Assembly: GCA_947179485.1 (NCBI GenBank)
Contig: OX359245.1
Span: 30,119,067 to 30,183,066, forward strand
Reading direction: 5' to 3'
Length of the DNA stretch: 64,000 nt
DNA from: Allacma fusca
Lineage: Eukaryota; Arthropoda; Collembola; Symphypleona; Sminthuridae
Part shown: in pieces, positions 1-14,416 of the stretch
Layout of the letters: every line of letters starts with the position of its first letter
Numbering within the stretch: the first letter of the stretch is position 1
Program-made: the position numbers and the translations under genes
Notes under the pieces: generated by a model
What the model was told of the DNA's origin: nothing
Database searches by the model: none
The model's input: only the letters and a program-made list of their open reading frames with translations

Positions 1-3000
1 TGGTGATTTTTAAAAATCCTTGCTGGACCATTTTTGGTCTTCTTGCGAATTCGAGTACTGAAAAAGAATTTTTTAAAATATTACATTAACTACAAAAACT
101 TCAAGCTAACAAAAAAAATGACAATTAATGAACCGATGCTATTACGCCACTGCTAGATCTAAGCACTTTCAGAACGTATGAACATAGGAATATATGATAA
201 TAATAATTATTATTCAAAATTAGTATTACTTACTTGGTCGTATCAATACACAAACTCATTGCTTTAATTTCTTGAGAAATTAAATCCTTAATTTGACCAG
301 TTGCCATAGATTCGTGAAGCACCACATCTTTCAGGTAAACAGGAGCCTGTGAAAATAAAATGTACTGATTTACCCAATAAAATTCAAAACTACTGATTAC
401 ATAAGGCTATCTATAATTTAACTAAACGTTTTATAATTATTTGACAATAATATTACCAAAGGCTGATGGTCCATTTGGAGGAAGTAAATACTCACACGAC
501 CCTCCCCCTTTTGGAGACGATGACCCAAAACACATTTAATCTCATCCAACGGTGCCAGTGAATTTAATCGGCTTGAGAAATTTACAACTTCAAAATCACA
601 ACCGTTGTACACTTTGCTCAATATGAAATTCTTCTCATCAACTCCTGATATATCTTTTATAAGGCTGCTAAGGACTGCCAGTGGTATCATCCGGTCCACG
701 CGTATATTCACAACTGTTAAAGTACAAATAAATATTCAATGTTGCATGCAAACACATTTAGATAAGTATACTATAAAAATTGTGAAATATTCAACATCAC
801 ATGCATTGACAAGAAAATAATTACATGCGAACTTTATTTTATAAATTATTTACATCTACAGCGCATTATAAAATTTAGGAAAACCTTTTTTTGAATTCAC
901 AAAACATAGACTATCTATAAATTTGTTCCAGGATTTTTGTGAAAGTTAATTCCTTATCAAAACACAATTGTAAATTGTTTTGATGTGTTTTAATGGATTT
1001 TAAAGATACAACATAAAACTCACTTCTCCATTCCCCATCGTCACAAGTTTTGTCTGCGACAATTCTGAAGTAGTATTTCTTTTTTAGAATCTCCATGTTC
1101 TCCGGATTAGCATCAGCAATTCCATCAATGAGTATTTCCCCAATCTTACACTGCATTGGACAAATGGACAGATAGAAAGAAATTACAGTAAATACATGTG
1201 TAATACATACTAGTGTTACAAGCACGTAAATATTTGCAATACAGATACTCATTATTGTTGTATATCAAATAAACAATCAATTACTAGAACTACTTTTTCA
1301 AACTTAAAAATGTTACCTCAGTAATAATTAGCATTCGAAATAACGCCTCGACTAATTTCTTATAAACAATAATTTTATAGCAATTTTATTACCTCCGGTA
1401 TAACTTGAGCTTCTGATTGCTGACTGGTAGCTTCCGTTGAACAAGACATAATTTGATTTTCGGACTTGGTTGGAGAACTCTGTAAACTTGAGAGTTTGTT
1501 TCCTTCCGTGTCCGTGTCAACCACAAGTGTTCTGTAAACATTTACAAGTATTATAATTTTAAGAACCCCGGAGAAGCAAAACCTTTGACAATAAATTCAA
1601 TTGCACTACATCAGTAGTAAGTAATTAACTTTGGTTAAACAAACCTATCGCTTCCAGTCAGACTGCTATCTTCGCTTGTGCTAGGGTCACTGGTACAATC
1701 TCGTCCAAGAGCCGTTGCAGCGTCAAATTCTTGCATGCCATCTGATTCTTCAACAGCTTCCCCATCCGAGTATTGAAATGCACTAGGAGATATTGGAGCG
1801 ATGATAACTTCCGGAGTGAGTACTATTTCAAAATAAAAAAAAATTAAATTTGCAGAATGTCACAGAAATTATTTACGTCCAAATACTAACCAATGAATAT
1901 TTAAACCAAAAACTTTCAGATGTATTGTAAATGTCATGCCTCAAAATATTAATTCATACCTGGAGTGTCCATAGGGAAGACACCTTCCCCTTCCCCCAGG
2001 TCTTGAGCTGTTCCTTCAGAAATAGGCAAATATTGTTGACTTGGTGGGGGGATCTGAATTTTCACGTCAAAACAGTACGACAGGACGAAATTATTTAGAA
2101 ATTTTATGAAGTTCGACGGATCCGACCCAGGCACGAAGCATTCCAGGTACAACTGTAAAGCACAATGTAGTCCTTGTAATTAAATTCTCCATAATCTTAA
2201 AACATCATCAAAAATGTATAAATATTTTTCTGATATCTTACATTGGAAACTCTTGGGAAGCAAAAGGAACTAACAGCCATGTCATCCTTCTCATCCCCCA
2301 AAAGGACCATTGGCGCAGACTCCCGCTCAGGTTTATGGACTAACATGATAATTTCCTTTTCTTGGCAGTTGAAGGCTGTAGACAATTTTTTCCGTAATGT
2401 AGCTACAGTTTGGTCAGGTTGAATATGAATCTCTTTAGTTTGGAGGAATTCTTCGGTTTCCGTGCGAACCAAATGGGCGTTAAAAACGATGTCTAAGAAT
2501 TCAAAAATGTTTTAATAGATTATATAAATAATTAAATTAAAAATACCATCAAACACGTATATGTACATATCATGTATAGTCAGGGCTGGAGTATTCGAAA
2601 AATATGAATACAATTCTGATTAAAATTAATCCTAACGGATTCCAATCCCAATTCAAATGTATTTCTTTTATAAAATGAAAATTCCAATCCGATTTATTCA
2701 AAAATTGTCTGTGAATTCCAATATAATTCAAATACTTTAGTTATTAAATATTGATACCTGGTTGCACTAGAGTCCCAAAAATATCGTAACTTTATACTAA
2801 ATTTAAGCCAGAAAGTGTCTAAATTCGGCAATTATAAATGCAACGAAGCCAGGGGATCCGCAAGACCATTTTATAAAGGCATTTATGCTTAATCTACGCA
2901 AGTACCACAACCTTATATGACTTGTTGTGTCACCTTGTTTTTCAGGGATACTCAAGTAGTCAAAAACGTGAGCTGCATGCTTTTTTCCCTGAAAAAATTA

Positions 3001-6000
3001 AACCCGTTTTCCCAAATCAGAAAATTAATGGCAAATGAATCGATTGCTTATAGATTACAGCGAATTCATTTCCAGAAAATAAATTTGTTTGTTCATCTGC
3101 GAAATTTTGTGAAGTCAAACATAATCCCAAATTTTGTATTCCAATGAGTAGTTAAAAAAAACCATGTTATGGCTGAGAAAAAACTATTTTTGTTGCTTGA
3201 ACTTACGATATAAACTTCAATATGTCACTGATTTTTGGGATATATAAGCATTGAATACAGTATTCAAATATATTTTGAATACTAATTCGAATACAGATAT
3301 TTTTTTCCGATTCAATACGGATTTAAATACTTGAAAAAATATATTTAGGAATACCAATTCCGATAAAAATACCAGAAAATAGGAATGAAATACCGATTCC
3401 AATACTAATTCCGATTCGAATGACCAGCCCTGTGTATAGTAGACCTTCAGTTTGAGTTATAAACTTGTATCAACAAAATAAAAAATAGTTCTTTACTTAA
3501 CACAACCAACAACACACAATTGAATTTTTTAAAAGAAGCATTTACCGTCTTGACGGTAGGATTCGAAGATTTCATTGGGCTCACGCATTTCTAACAACAG
3601 TCCTTCCAATTTTGACACAGATGCAGGTGATTTTAATGCAATACAAACAATTTCATCATCCTTGCCGTCAAAACTATTTTCGATTATGCTCAGGTCCCGA
3701 TCAAATCGAACCAGCCTCACACGATCTGCTGGAATCACACTCTCGCCTTTGAAAAATTCCTGCAAAGAATTAACAAGTTCCGCATTACAAAAATCCAAGG
3801 CTGATAAATTTTTCCCAGAATTTTTACAAATTAATTATATTGATAGATCTAATGCTTTACAGAATTGTTTACAAGTAGCTACAAAACGAATAAGTTTGAT
3901 TTACATTGTAACAGCCCAAAGCGGCTTCCATCATAGTATGCGCTTTAAGGAGGGTCATTTCACGGTAGTCCAGAACATCAGTTGTACCTGGTATTCGGAG
4001 ATACACATTCATTCGGACGGTGTTCCGATCCAGCTCTTCCCGATTGTGAACATTTTTATCCAACTCTCGCATGCTATCCCACATTTCCTATGAACCCCAA
4101 ACCCAAAGTATTTTTAATGTATTTTACAAATGGAATTAATAACTATAAGAATTAAACTGCATGATTTTATACCTTAATGTGGGGACTCATGATATCATAA
4201 GTCATTGGAAGAGCATTGAGCTGGGGATCATATCGTCTATAAACTAACATATAAGCCACTCCCACATCTTTCCCTAGCCCGTCTAAATAGGTATCCGGGC
4301 CCCCATAGGTACCTTGAATGTCTTGATCGGAAATCTTTAAACAGATAATATTTGTGAATTCAAATTATACCAAACATTCATCATCAGAAATTTCAAGGGG
4401 TTATTCTTATTTTGTCCACCTTAAAGTAAACTCACCCTGCGAACAGTAGTGTCGTCAAAACGATACCATTGACCCGTCTCAAAATCTCGTATGAAGGCAA
4501 AGTAATGACCCCCGCTGACCCCACCGCGATGAATCATAATAGCATAGAGTTGATACACATTGGGCCCTTTGGATATCATCTCCTCCAAATTTGGAGTCGG
4601 GATATTGCTAGTTTCTCCGTTTACTGGAGATGAACACGCTTCCACGTCAATGCCTTCATCTGCTTCCTGCAAAATTTCATAAAACGTTTTTAAAAATTCG
4701 TTCATTCAAATTATTCGGTCAATTAAGTTGCTGGTTACAAACATTCAAATAAACTAATGCTAATGTAAATTTCAAAAGGAAACTGACTTTGCTGAAATTG
4801 GCTAAATTAACGCATGGTCTGCTGTGAACGTCTCGTTTCACTCCGTCGTCTTTTGATTTTATTAATTCAGACTTTACAGGAGGTACCAGTTCGCTCTCAG
4901 TTTTCGGAGCTGCTGAAATATTGCTATCTACCATGTCATTCATATCCAGAACCATTGGGAATATCACCCTGAAAGTACAAACAAAATATTGAACATAAAA
5001 ATTTTCAAAAACTTAATTGCGAAAAAAGGTAAACCCGTTTTTGCTTAAAAAAAATTTTTATTTATTTTTAGGCATGTCTTAAGAAAATGGCTTTACTTGT
5101 CATTCAGTTTATGCCGCGTAAGTCTCTCCCAATTGAACTCAAATCTCTTGAGGGCGATTGTCAAAATGTAAGGCAACTTCTTAAAACTAAATCCTTTTTT
5201 CGCATCACAAGGTTTCTGGCAACGTTCACAATTGTATTGATTTTTATCGTCCAAAATTTCTGGAACAATGAAAGAACGCAAGGCTTCTTCCTAAAAATGT
5301 ACAAGGATTTCAGAAACATTTTAAACCCATTAAATGCACACTTCTCGACACATTTGAAGGCAAAATATGTAAACTGTAAAATATTCTGTTTAATTACTAA
5401 AGTTGGTGCATTCAAGGGGCTCCCGAAAACTCGAACAGGTAGGGGAAGCGCTAGGAACAGCTCTTCCTTGCAGTTTCTGTTCTTGCATTCTAAGCACTCT
5501 ACGTAGTCGTTCAGAATCCCTGGAAATAAATTCAAACAAACCAAAACTTTTTAAACAAGTTCGATTCAGGTTTCAGTCAAGAAAAAGGAAAATCCTCAGA
5601 AAACCTACCACCATACAATCCAGAGAGGATCCCTTGCAATGGGGTAGATTTAAATTCTTCACTTAAATGCTCCATTAGCAAACGATAGAGTTCCTCAATG
5701 TCATGTTGGATCCAAACCTCTTCCCCTTTCCAACCAAATGTATTGGTCAACTCTTCGGTTCCGATTGAGTCCCGGACCGAAAACTGTGTTAAAAAATTTG
5801 CAACAATGAATTAAACAAAAATTAAAAAACATTCTTAAATCAAAGGTAACATTTTGTATGCAGTTAGTTCTACGAAATAGTCCCATTTACATTTACGGCT
5901 GACATGCTGTTATAGCTGTCTTAAGGTAGATAAATAAATAAAGCTTGTCAATTCTTATATTATATGCAAACTAAAGACATAGATGCCAACACAATAATAA

Positions 6001-7597
6001 TAATTAAAGTGAATACAATGATTTACCTGAAGCTGTAAAAATAATTTTTGCAAAGCAAAGGCAATAGATTTTTTCTTCTTGATATCATCCACATATTGGT
6101 ACATATTAACAGCATTTCGAAACTCAGGAGTAAAAAATAAACTCTGAATCAGACTGTTGAGGTAGCATGTCATGGTCATATTTTTCAGTCCCACAAACTC
6201 CCGTCCTATGTTTAGCGTTATATCTGAAAGAACATAGTATATATTATAACCTCAAAACGTGTACTAGCAGTCTATTTAAAAGAAATTGCTTTATTAGCTT
6301 AATTAACCAAACACAGGGATTTCCACTTCCTGGTGTGATTTTTTAAAGGAAACTTCAAGAATCAACTTACCATGGGAAGTTCCGGCTCTGGGCGAAGATA
6401 ATATAATGGGTTGATCAATTGCCATAAGTTCAGGCGTATCTTGGAAATGGGGGGCAACTGCTGCAAGTTCTGCATCCAATCGTCGGACTACATTCCGGGC
6501 TTTCTTGATCTTCTTCCTCTCCAAGGTAATTGCGTACTCTTTCATGGGATTTGGCTTGATGTTTAACACTGACAGCCGTTCATGGGGTGGGTACGTACTA
6601 AATTCGTGCTGAAAAATTGTACAAAATATTGCCTTTAAAATAAATTCCCCTACACATCAGGTTCAAATTGTGGGATGCTAAAAATATTGGCCAAAAATAT
6701 TTGTTGGAAATTATTGGGCAAAATCTCTTCTAAAACATTTTGATCACAATCATACGTTCAAAAAATTGCTTGAACTGACCTATAAAATAATTATCAGGAT
6801 TTTGGACTAAAAATGTTATACTAGAAAAATTTTCTTTGGAATAACTTTTTCAAAACTTTGCTCGGTACAAAAAGTGTTTTCAAATATGTCTTTTTTTGGG
6901 GTACAAATATTTCTGGTGATAATTATTCAACCACAAAAAATCATTTCAAAATTTTTGGACATCACATTTGTGCTTAAAATATTTGAAGAATCTGTAAAAT
7001 TCACTCCGTACAATTTCTCCCCGTTGCAAATCCTGGTAAACCAAATCAAATTGGTTTGAAGGTACGTTGAAGCGTACGCCGACATCATGGACAAATTCTG
7101 ATAATGTCATATGCTCAGGGATAGTAAAGAGGTTGGTTGAAGCGCTGGAGAGTCCTTCCAAGTCCCGGACTTTAAGAGTAATTAATTCCCCTGTGTAATA
7201 AGCCATGTCAAATTGGTTTTGGCTTCCAACTGGGGATCCATAATTCTCCTAATGCAAAAAAAAATCAATTTTAAACAAAAAAATCTCAAAAACATTCCAC
7301 TAGCAAACATAACATTACAGCACAATACAAGAATAATATTTTCAACAAATTTTGTTCTATCCAAAAATAGTCAAAATAAATTTTTGTCAGCCTTAAATTT
7401 TAAGAACAAATAATAAGGGCCCAATTTTATTAAATGCCAAAACTGCGCTCTAAAAATCTAAAAACAAAGAATTGGAATCCCTTGAAATCAAGGAAATTAA
7501 ACCTATTATGAGTAAATTTGCTTAGCCCAGGTATTGGGCGGCAGTCACTGACCTGAACATCGACCTCCCTATGAACTGTCAAGTCTCCGGCGACCAT
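1..7597 (-). CDS. Usp47: USP47-type ubiquitin carboxyl-terminal hydrolase (3' end cut by window edge)
   Basis: Cysteine protease predicted to remove ubiquitin from cytoplasmic and nuclear substrates. Exons, 5' to 3' on the minus strand: 7597-7553, 7248-7012, 6608-6371, 6223-6027, 5783-5609, 5519-5398, 5290-5097, 4968-4788, 4666-4436, 4334-4173, 4087-3905, 3759-3546, 2492-2242, 2152-1960, 1822-1645, 1531-1393, 1150-1024, 713-457, 346-234, 57-1. All junctions are GT/AG and phases agree, giving about 1164 codons before the edge; human USP47 has roughly 1375. The start is the ATG at 7597, which opens a 15-codon exon. The catalytic Cys lies in [10 protein letters not shown] (about residue 193) and the His in SGGHYFAF (about 517). 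The finger CxxC pairs are near 306/309 and 359/362. The unusual MTCYLNS Cys box and the long ubiquitin-like C-terminal half match USP47 rather than USP7. The family call comes from remembered homologues, not a search. An acidic Ser/Glu-rich linker (exons 15-16) is poorly conserved. Confidence 0.93.
2581..3432. mobile_element. hAT-like non-autonomous DNA transposon (MITE) in a USP47 intron
   Basis: The 852-bp element begins CAGGGCTGG and ends with its exact reverse complement CCAGCCCTG; the similarity continues inward to ATTCGAA on both sides. It is flanked by a perfect 8-bp direct repeat, TGTATAGT, at 2573-2580 and 3433-3440. An 8-bp target duplication with CAGGG termini is typical of hAT transposons. 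No transposase reading frame is present, so it must have been moved by another element. Its inner part is AT-rich, with many ATTCCAAT/GATTCGAAT-like words near both ends. It lies in the intron between USP47 exons 12 and 13. A degenerate relative sits at about 18095-18843. Confidence 0.82.
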
Positions 7598-9639
7598 TTT
7601 TCCAGAGTGGCAACCAACGCCACAATTAATATTTTATCACGGACCGAACCGGGTTGAGTCAATTTTTGAACTTCCCGCGTCACAACTATACTCACACAGA
7701 AAATATACCAGATCAGTAAAATTTAGGCACAATATTATTTTTATAATTTCCAGACCTCAATATCAATTAAATTCAAAAGTGTTTTCGAAAAAAAATTTTT
7801 ACAGGGACCCCCTTAAAATATTTACAGCTTAAAAAGTCTCAGCACTAGCAAATTCCCAGGAACAAATTTTTACAAGTTAGAGCTACACTTCTCAACCCAG
7901 AAACTTTATGTACATTCCCTCAAACAATTTCAACGGGGCTACAATCCAATTTCGGGAAAAAATTTAACTTCAGTACTCTCAAAAAGAATCTCAATTTCCG
8001 TAATTATTTAAAGCTTTTATATAAAATAGGGCAAAAATTTTGTACTCTAAATGAGTAAAGTTTTTTTTGATTAATCAAAATGTAAAACAAATAATTAATT
8101 CCGTGTGTGCCGCAAAACATGTAAATTAATAGGTTTTGAAATTATAACCCCTAAATAAATTTGAAGGGGAAAGGTCATTCGAAAAATTTGTATAAGTTCA
8201 GGAAGGAAATATTTTAATACCTAATAAATTATATTCGATAAAATATTTAGACAGAATTTTGATACTCCTGAAAGATAAAAAACGGTTTGATGAGAAAAAT
8301 TGGTAGATGTGGGAAATAAACGGGATTTTTACGAAAGGAACCAATTTTAATTTGTAGAACTGAAAGATGTAACAAAAAAGGTTGAATGAGACGGTTCTGT
8401 GAATTGTTAATTCGACGTCCGACCCTGATCCTCTCCCAAGTCATGGAACTTGGTTTATCTGTGTACGAGAAGAGGATATGAGGAGATACGAGTTCCGTAA
8501 TCTATTTTTAGCAAAATTTAGTGCAGATTCTAAACTTGCTCCCGTCCCGACTCCTTGATCAGAAAACTGTGTCGGGAAAAACTGTCGGTGAATGACTTGG
8601 CGCCGGGTCGCCTACCTACGTACACATTTTTATCATATGTAATTCCTATATTTATTCCCTCAACTGCCCCAATGTGTGTATATAGATATATAAACCATAT
8701 GAGTATTAAAATAAGGTTAAAGTCCCATTATTTTTGAAGCCCCTCTTAGAAAATAAAAATTATTTGTATTAGTTTAGACGGGGGGCGTAAATATATCCCA
8801 ATTTGAAAAACACGAGATATTGTCATCAAATACTTTTTTTATTACTTGAAAAAAATCCACTAACCTATTTGTTCAACTCAAAAAATTTCAATCGTCACTG
8901 TTTTATTACAAAGTAAATGGATTTCCCTTTTAATTTGAGCACACTCATCACCCAATAACATTTTCCCCAATTTGCTCAACAAATACACATTTTTTGAGCG
9001 TTTTTACCCCCACGAGTGCATGGTACATCTTAATCCTATACTTACACAGGACGCCTCAGGAATATAACACATGTGTCTATCTGACAAATTTTGGGTTCAA
9101 ATATTAAAGCATGCTATGTATGTACATATAAAGGCACACTGGGTTTACTATATGAGGAAATTTTGAAAGGAATGGCTTATTTTGGCGGTTTCTTATTTAG
9201 AGATGTATGTACATATTATTTACATGCATCAATTGATTCTCAGAAGTTGAGAGTTGAGACCTTATACTTGAGCTAGATTGGATTTTAAAGGAAAAGTTTC
9301 CTAAAAGGTTCACACAGTGAGGATATTTTTGACTATACCTGGAATATCCCTTTTTGGGACTCTCACATTTCTACACTTGATTGTGAGTCTCTGTACTTTT
9401 TCTATGTGAGTAATAAGTCTCACTCAGTCTCGGACCACGTGCAAGGAAACGCCAGGGCTAGAGAGCCTTAAATAAGGGTATGAAGCGTGAACGGGGTACT
9501 GCGAGACATTGTTTAAAAAGGGTGACGCATTTTAAGTTATAAAGTCCAACTGGTGTTATTGTTCCGTTTGTAGTTGAAGCATATTTGTAATTTTTGGAGT
9601 ATTATTTGTTTTTAGTTTTATTATTTAAATACTTGAGGC
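7598..9639. other. Intergenic, upstream of USP47
   Basis: This stretch lies 5' of the USP47 start codon and must include its promoter and 5' UTR. It is AT-rich and holds only short open frames with no recognisable domain. I see no RNA gene and no clear core promoter element. Confidence 0.5.
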
Positions 9640-10012
9640 TCCTGGTGGCAGCAGTCCAATTTCTAAGGCACAGTTGGGCCCGGGGATTTTTCAAAATTGT
9701 TTGTGTTTTCCTGACAAAATCAGGTGCGGTCAATTCAAAAAAAAGAATTTGGTTGAATATTTTGCCTTTTTCTCAACAAATCAGGGATATTTTTTATAAA
9801 TTGTGTTTTTCTCAACAAATCAGGGAATTTTTATAAATTGTGTTTTTCTCAACAAATCAAGGATATTTTTGACAAATTGTGTGTTTTGCTCAACAAATCA
9901 GAAATATTTTTATAAATTACAGTATGCTTGGCTCAAGAAAATCATGAATTTATTTTTAAAACCAGGGATAATTGAAAATACCTGGTCCGGGGGCAAATGC
10001 AGAAATTAGAAC
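9640..10012. repeat. Dispersed repeat with a ~39-bp tandem core
   Basis: Four imperfect tandem units lie at about 9772-9925. Each begins CTCAACAAATCA and continues with an AT-rich tail ending in AAATTGTGTTTT; spacings between units are about 39, 37 and 42 bp. The flanks (CCTGACAAAATCAGG before, and a GAAAATACCTGGTCC-like word followed by AATGCAGAAA after) recur in diverged form around 52430-52655, so the block is part of a dispersed family. The open frames across it are a by-product of the repeat. Confidence 0.6.
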
Positions 10013-12416
10013 CCTGCCTTGTGGTAGTACATCTATGTCATAGCAAAAATATCTGGCGCATTCCCGTATATATCGAAGTGCTCAATTCAAACGTTGTAAA
10101 GCGTACCTGGACAAGAGTCACGTTTTGAATCCTAATTATTACAATGCAATAGTGAAATAAGCCTGGGTATTGTTAATGACACTTTTTTATTTATTAAAAA
10201 ATACTTACGGAGGAAAATGTATTAACCGATTCATGATTTGTTTCTTGTAAAACTATAAGTTTCAATACATTTCATGAAACCCCACAGGAATTAACCAATT
10301 TACAGTAAGTAAGCTGTCGGAATTTATCCTGATTTTCAAAGGGATTTCAAAAATTGAAGTGTCATGTTAACATTTTTGACGCCAAATCCCAGGCACTATT
10401 TAACACTGTCGGAGGTCACACATCTTGTTGTTCTTAAGTCAAACACAGATTGGGAGAGTCGGTTTTAAAAGCCTGTCCATATGTATACGCTCTTATCTCG
10501 GCTTTTCCCTCCTGCCTGTTGCTCTCGGGCTACATCTTGTGCATCCTTCCTTGAACGTCTCTTAACGTTTGAGCTCAAATGTTTTCCAAACTACAAGCAC
10601 AAGGACGCTTTTCACAGAATATTGTTTACACATATGTTTGTAGTACCCAGGCTCCAACTCCAGGGAAAACTTAATAACCCCTTAAAGTCAGAATCAGAAA
10701 ATTCTCAAACTTTTACAGTAAGCTCCTGGTAAAACACCAACCCTAAAATAACAAAAAAAGGGTCTTCCGAAAGGATCAAAGTCCTATAAATTGGCCCTCA
10801 AAAGATCCTCACTGTGTAAATAACCTTGTCCTCCCAAGACCTTCAAAGGGTTGTGGTTCATAGGGACGTACAATATACAATATTTATAAGGCTCAAAAAA
10901 TAAATACTAGTCCATACTAGCAAGCTCTCCCTGTAGTGGTCTGGAAATTCTCATGTAAACATATACATCCATAAAATAATTTTATGACCCTGGCCATATC
11001 ATAAACGTCATGTACAAATTTGTAATCATTATTCTTGTCAAACTCCAAATAGACAAAAACTAGAGCTGCCTTATCATTCAAAATATACAAGATGAAGGGA
11101 AGGGAGCCGTTATAACTAGGATTACTGAAAGATGAGGCTCTCTTGGGAAGAATGAAAGCTATCTTACATATCTGTACTAGGAACAGTCCCCATGTAAAGT
11201 TAATGGTATTGGGGCAAGATGAGAAACAGGCTAAAACACATGTGCATTCCCATATTTATTTTACTGTTTTCCCATCCCAAAAGCTGAATATTGTCAAGTT
11301 AACTTATTACGCAAGAATTGTACTATGATGAGTAGCAATAATTGCATCCTCTTTTGTAAATTTATTTAAGCCAAAGTACATACACCAATGGAAACTTTAC
11401 TCTGGAATTTTTGCTCCGTCACAAAAATTAAAATCTCATTCCCATAAAATCTCTCGTAGTGTGCTATTTTTTTCACCTTCAAAATGCACCATCAGCTCAA
11501 AACACATTACAAACGTGAACCCTAACCTTTGGACAGGCTACTCCAAATGTCTGATCACAGATCCAATTCATGTAATTATTTAATTAATTTGCAGTGTGAC
11601 CATGATCTATGATAAACAAGAGAGGGGCGCATTATGTAATAAGAATTCCGCTTTGATTTATTTCCTAAGGCAATTACGCGAAGTAAACTAATGCACATGT
11701 TTTATTCCCAGTAAGCAATTAATTTCATGCACTACTAAATCAACAGGAATTATAGTAACGTTGCTGAGATAGGGGATTCATTAAAGAGCTGTCTTAGTTT
11801 TTTGTAGCTCTTCTCTCGTAAGGATACAACATTTTTTTTAAATACTAGTCGATTCCACATGAAACGAACCCCCACACGCAAAGCAAACTTCCAATAAAAA
11901 GTTTTGTTGTAGGGAAGTTTCCGATTGTGAGAGTCCACTGTATAGGAACATGCTCTCGCAGTGTATAAAAGGAGGGAAATTAGCATTGCGGCTTGTATGC
12001 GGTAATGTGTCAAATTATTTTTGCCCCTATATAGAAAATATATGCTTATAAGGAATATCTTCGATCGGGAGAGTGTAATAATTACTCCAGTGGAACGTGG
12101 AACTGCGGCGTTTGACTCGACATTATAGAGCACATCAGAGAGAACACATTAGAGAGCCTCTGCACCGGATCTACTGCCGTAGTTACATATTCTTTTGGGG
12201 GAGAAACCTTATATGGTTGTGTTTGCTTTGCTCGGATGGACTAAGCTTTATGGAATCAAATTGAGTGAAGCTTCTAATGTGATTTTGTAAATATATGCAA
12301 CTTTTTAGCTAATGAAACTTGTAGTGTCAATAGTTCTACTGACATCAAATCTCACAGGATGTAATGATAGATTTATAGCCCGAACTTGAACTCTGGTGCA
12401 CTCGAGCATATTGCAC
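10013..12416. other. Intergenic, no gene recognised
   Basis: AT-rich sequence without a supported gene. A minus-strand open frame at 11750-12133 has no recognisable domain. Near 11925-11948 the plus strand reads TTTCCGATTGTGAGAGTCCACTGTA, seen here as GTGAGAGTCCACTG followed by TA. This resembles one terminal repeat of a pogo/Tigger-type element, but I could not find a matching second end. Confidence 0.4.
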
Positions 12417-13080
12417 CTAATGTACCAAAACTTGAGCTTTTATTTTACCAAACTTCACCTCTAATGTAGTTAGAATAGAATCTTAAAATGGATCTAAACT
12501 TGACTTTTTATGTAACCATTCTAGATGGATGTTGTGCTCAAACTTGACCTCTAATTTACCCAAATATGACCTCAAATTTGCCCAAACTTGACCCTTAAAT
12601 TATCAAAACTTGAACCCTAAATTAACCAAACTTAACCCTTAATTTATCAAAACTTGAACCCTAAATTAACCAAACTTAACCCTTAATTTATCAAAACTTG
12701 AACCCTAAATTAACCAAACTTAACCCTTAATTTATCAAAACTTGAACCCTAAATTACTCAAACTTGAACCTTAATTTATCAAAACTTGACCCCTAAATTA
12801 TTCAAACTTGACCCCTAAATTATTCAAACTTGATCAATAAATTACCCAAACTTGACCTCTAATTTACCCAAACTTGACCTCTAATTTACCCAAACATGAC
12901 CTGAAATTTGCCCAAACTTGACCCTTAATTTATCAAAACTTGGTTTCTAATTTACTCATTCATGACCTATCACGTACCAAAGTTTAATCCTTAGTACAAC
13001 CCAAACTTGATCTTTAATCCACCCACACTTGACATTTCAAGTAATTATACCCAAAGTTGACAATTAATTTACCCAAGCCT
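12417..13080. repeat. Minisatellite array, 22-bp monomer / 44-bp dimer, motif AAACTTGACCC
   Basis: Tandem units of the form AAACTTGACCCYTAATTTAYC run for about 660 bp. At 12601-12770 the repeat is very regular with a 44-bp period made of two 22-bp halves; towards both edges it decays. Nearly every unit carries AACTTGAMC. Intergenic, about 1.4 kb upstream of the receptor phosphatase start codon. Confidence 0.85.
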
Positions 13081-13849
13081 GAAAAAAAATCAAACTTGTA
13101 TTCAAAATCCCCTTTCAGTCCGAATCTGAACTTGATCCCAATTAAAGAAGAACTTGACTCATACTGAATCACAACAAGACTCATATACATACATACATAC
13201 CCAAAGCATAATAACCCATAATGAGTCCAAACTTCCCCACATTTAAAACTCCCCATTGACATTCATTCCATCAAGCACCTTTTTTCCCTCTCTAATTCCT
13301 CCTTTTTAGCATTCCTTTTAGCAAACCAACCAAAACCTATTAAATTCAGATAAAGTCCAGACCCCAAGTAGCGACACCCCTTCCGGTCATCCTCAATCCC
13401 AATTGTCCCTCCGGGACCGTCTCCCGGTCATAAACGTGTTGCAATATAATTTAGCAACAAAAAAAAATCCACACTCCCACAAAAAAAAATCCCAAACGGT
13501 CTTGCTTTTTCACACCCTCCGAGTTTACAACCAGGAGCATATACACTATAGATACTTACTCATCCTCATGTAGATTTAAACAGCCGCGAGTCAACTGTAA
13601 TTATTCATATTCACATATACTAGTAGTCCCGTATATAAAATGCACACAAGCATTTTGTGAACACTATGGAACCCAACTTGCATCCATCCCATGCACACTT
13701 GCTCATGAATTGAATTAAGGGCAGGATGGTTTTGTACAATGTAACTTGACGCAGATGTGCGGGTGGAATTATGATATAGAGTGTATGTGTTTATATGCAC
13801 ATCTCAATCTATATCCATATCCCTTGAAGCCCAGAGGCTCTTATCGGCT

Positions 13850-14384
13850 TTTGTGGCACTAACCAAATAAATATGCATATGAGGACAAGTGATCTCCTCC
13901 AGGAAAGGAGGGGTCGGGGAGACCCGGGAACTATACATATTTTTGCGGGTGAGAGTAAAGTATGGAGGAGGATTCCATGCAGAAGGGTGCGAGAGCGGAC
14001 AAGTGCGCGAGATACGTTGCGTGTGGTCCACCCATACTGTAGCCCCGTCCCTTCCTTCACTCTCCCTTTCCGTGGAAGCTCGTCCGGGGTTCCATGTGCA
14101 CATTCTCAGGAGAGTCAGTTCCCAGGAAGCTCCCCTCCAGTCAACAGTGCAGTGTGTCAGTGTCGGTGAAGTGAAGTTTTGTGTGCACATCAGTGTGTTT
14201 CATCCCTACTAGTAGTATCTACTAAAAAGCTAGAGAGATATGTACTGGATGAGTCGGAGAGCTTTCAAAGCATACAAATATACAATCATGTGAGGAACAC
14301 CCATATAGCCCTTTCAATGTGTCCTCACGCACAACATGAGTAAAATAATTGTCAACTTGGTTCTGTCACTTCATTGACCCCCCC

Positions 14385-14416
<32 letters not shown>

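Noticed and set aside
2917-3402. Open frames on both strands inside the USP47 intron
   Set aside because: They lie in the hAT-like element, which has no transposase similarity.
11750-12133. 127-aa minus-strand frame
   Set aside because: No recognisable domain; it overlaps a sequence resembling a transposon terminal repeat and lies in intergenic DNA.
13804-14212. Overlapping frames of 83-128 aa on both strands
   Set aside because: Open on both strands because the stretch is GC-richer; more likely promoter or 5' UTR of the receptor phosphatase.
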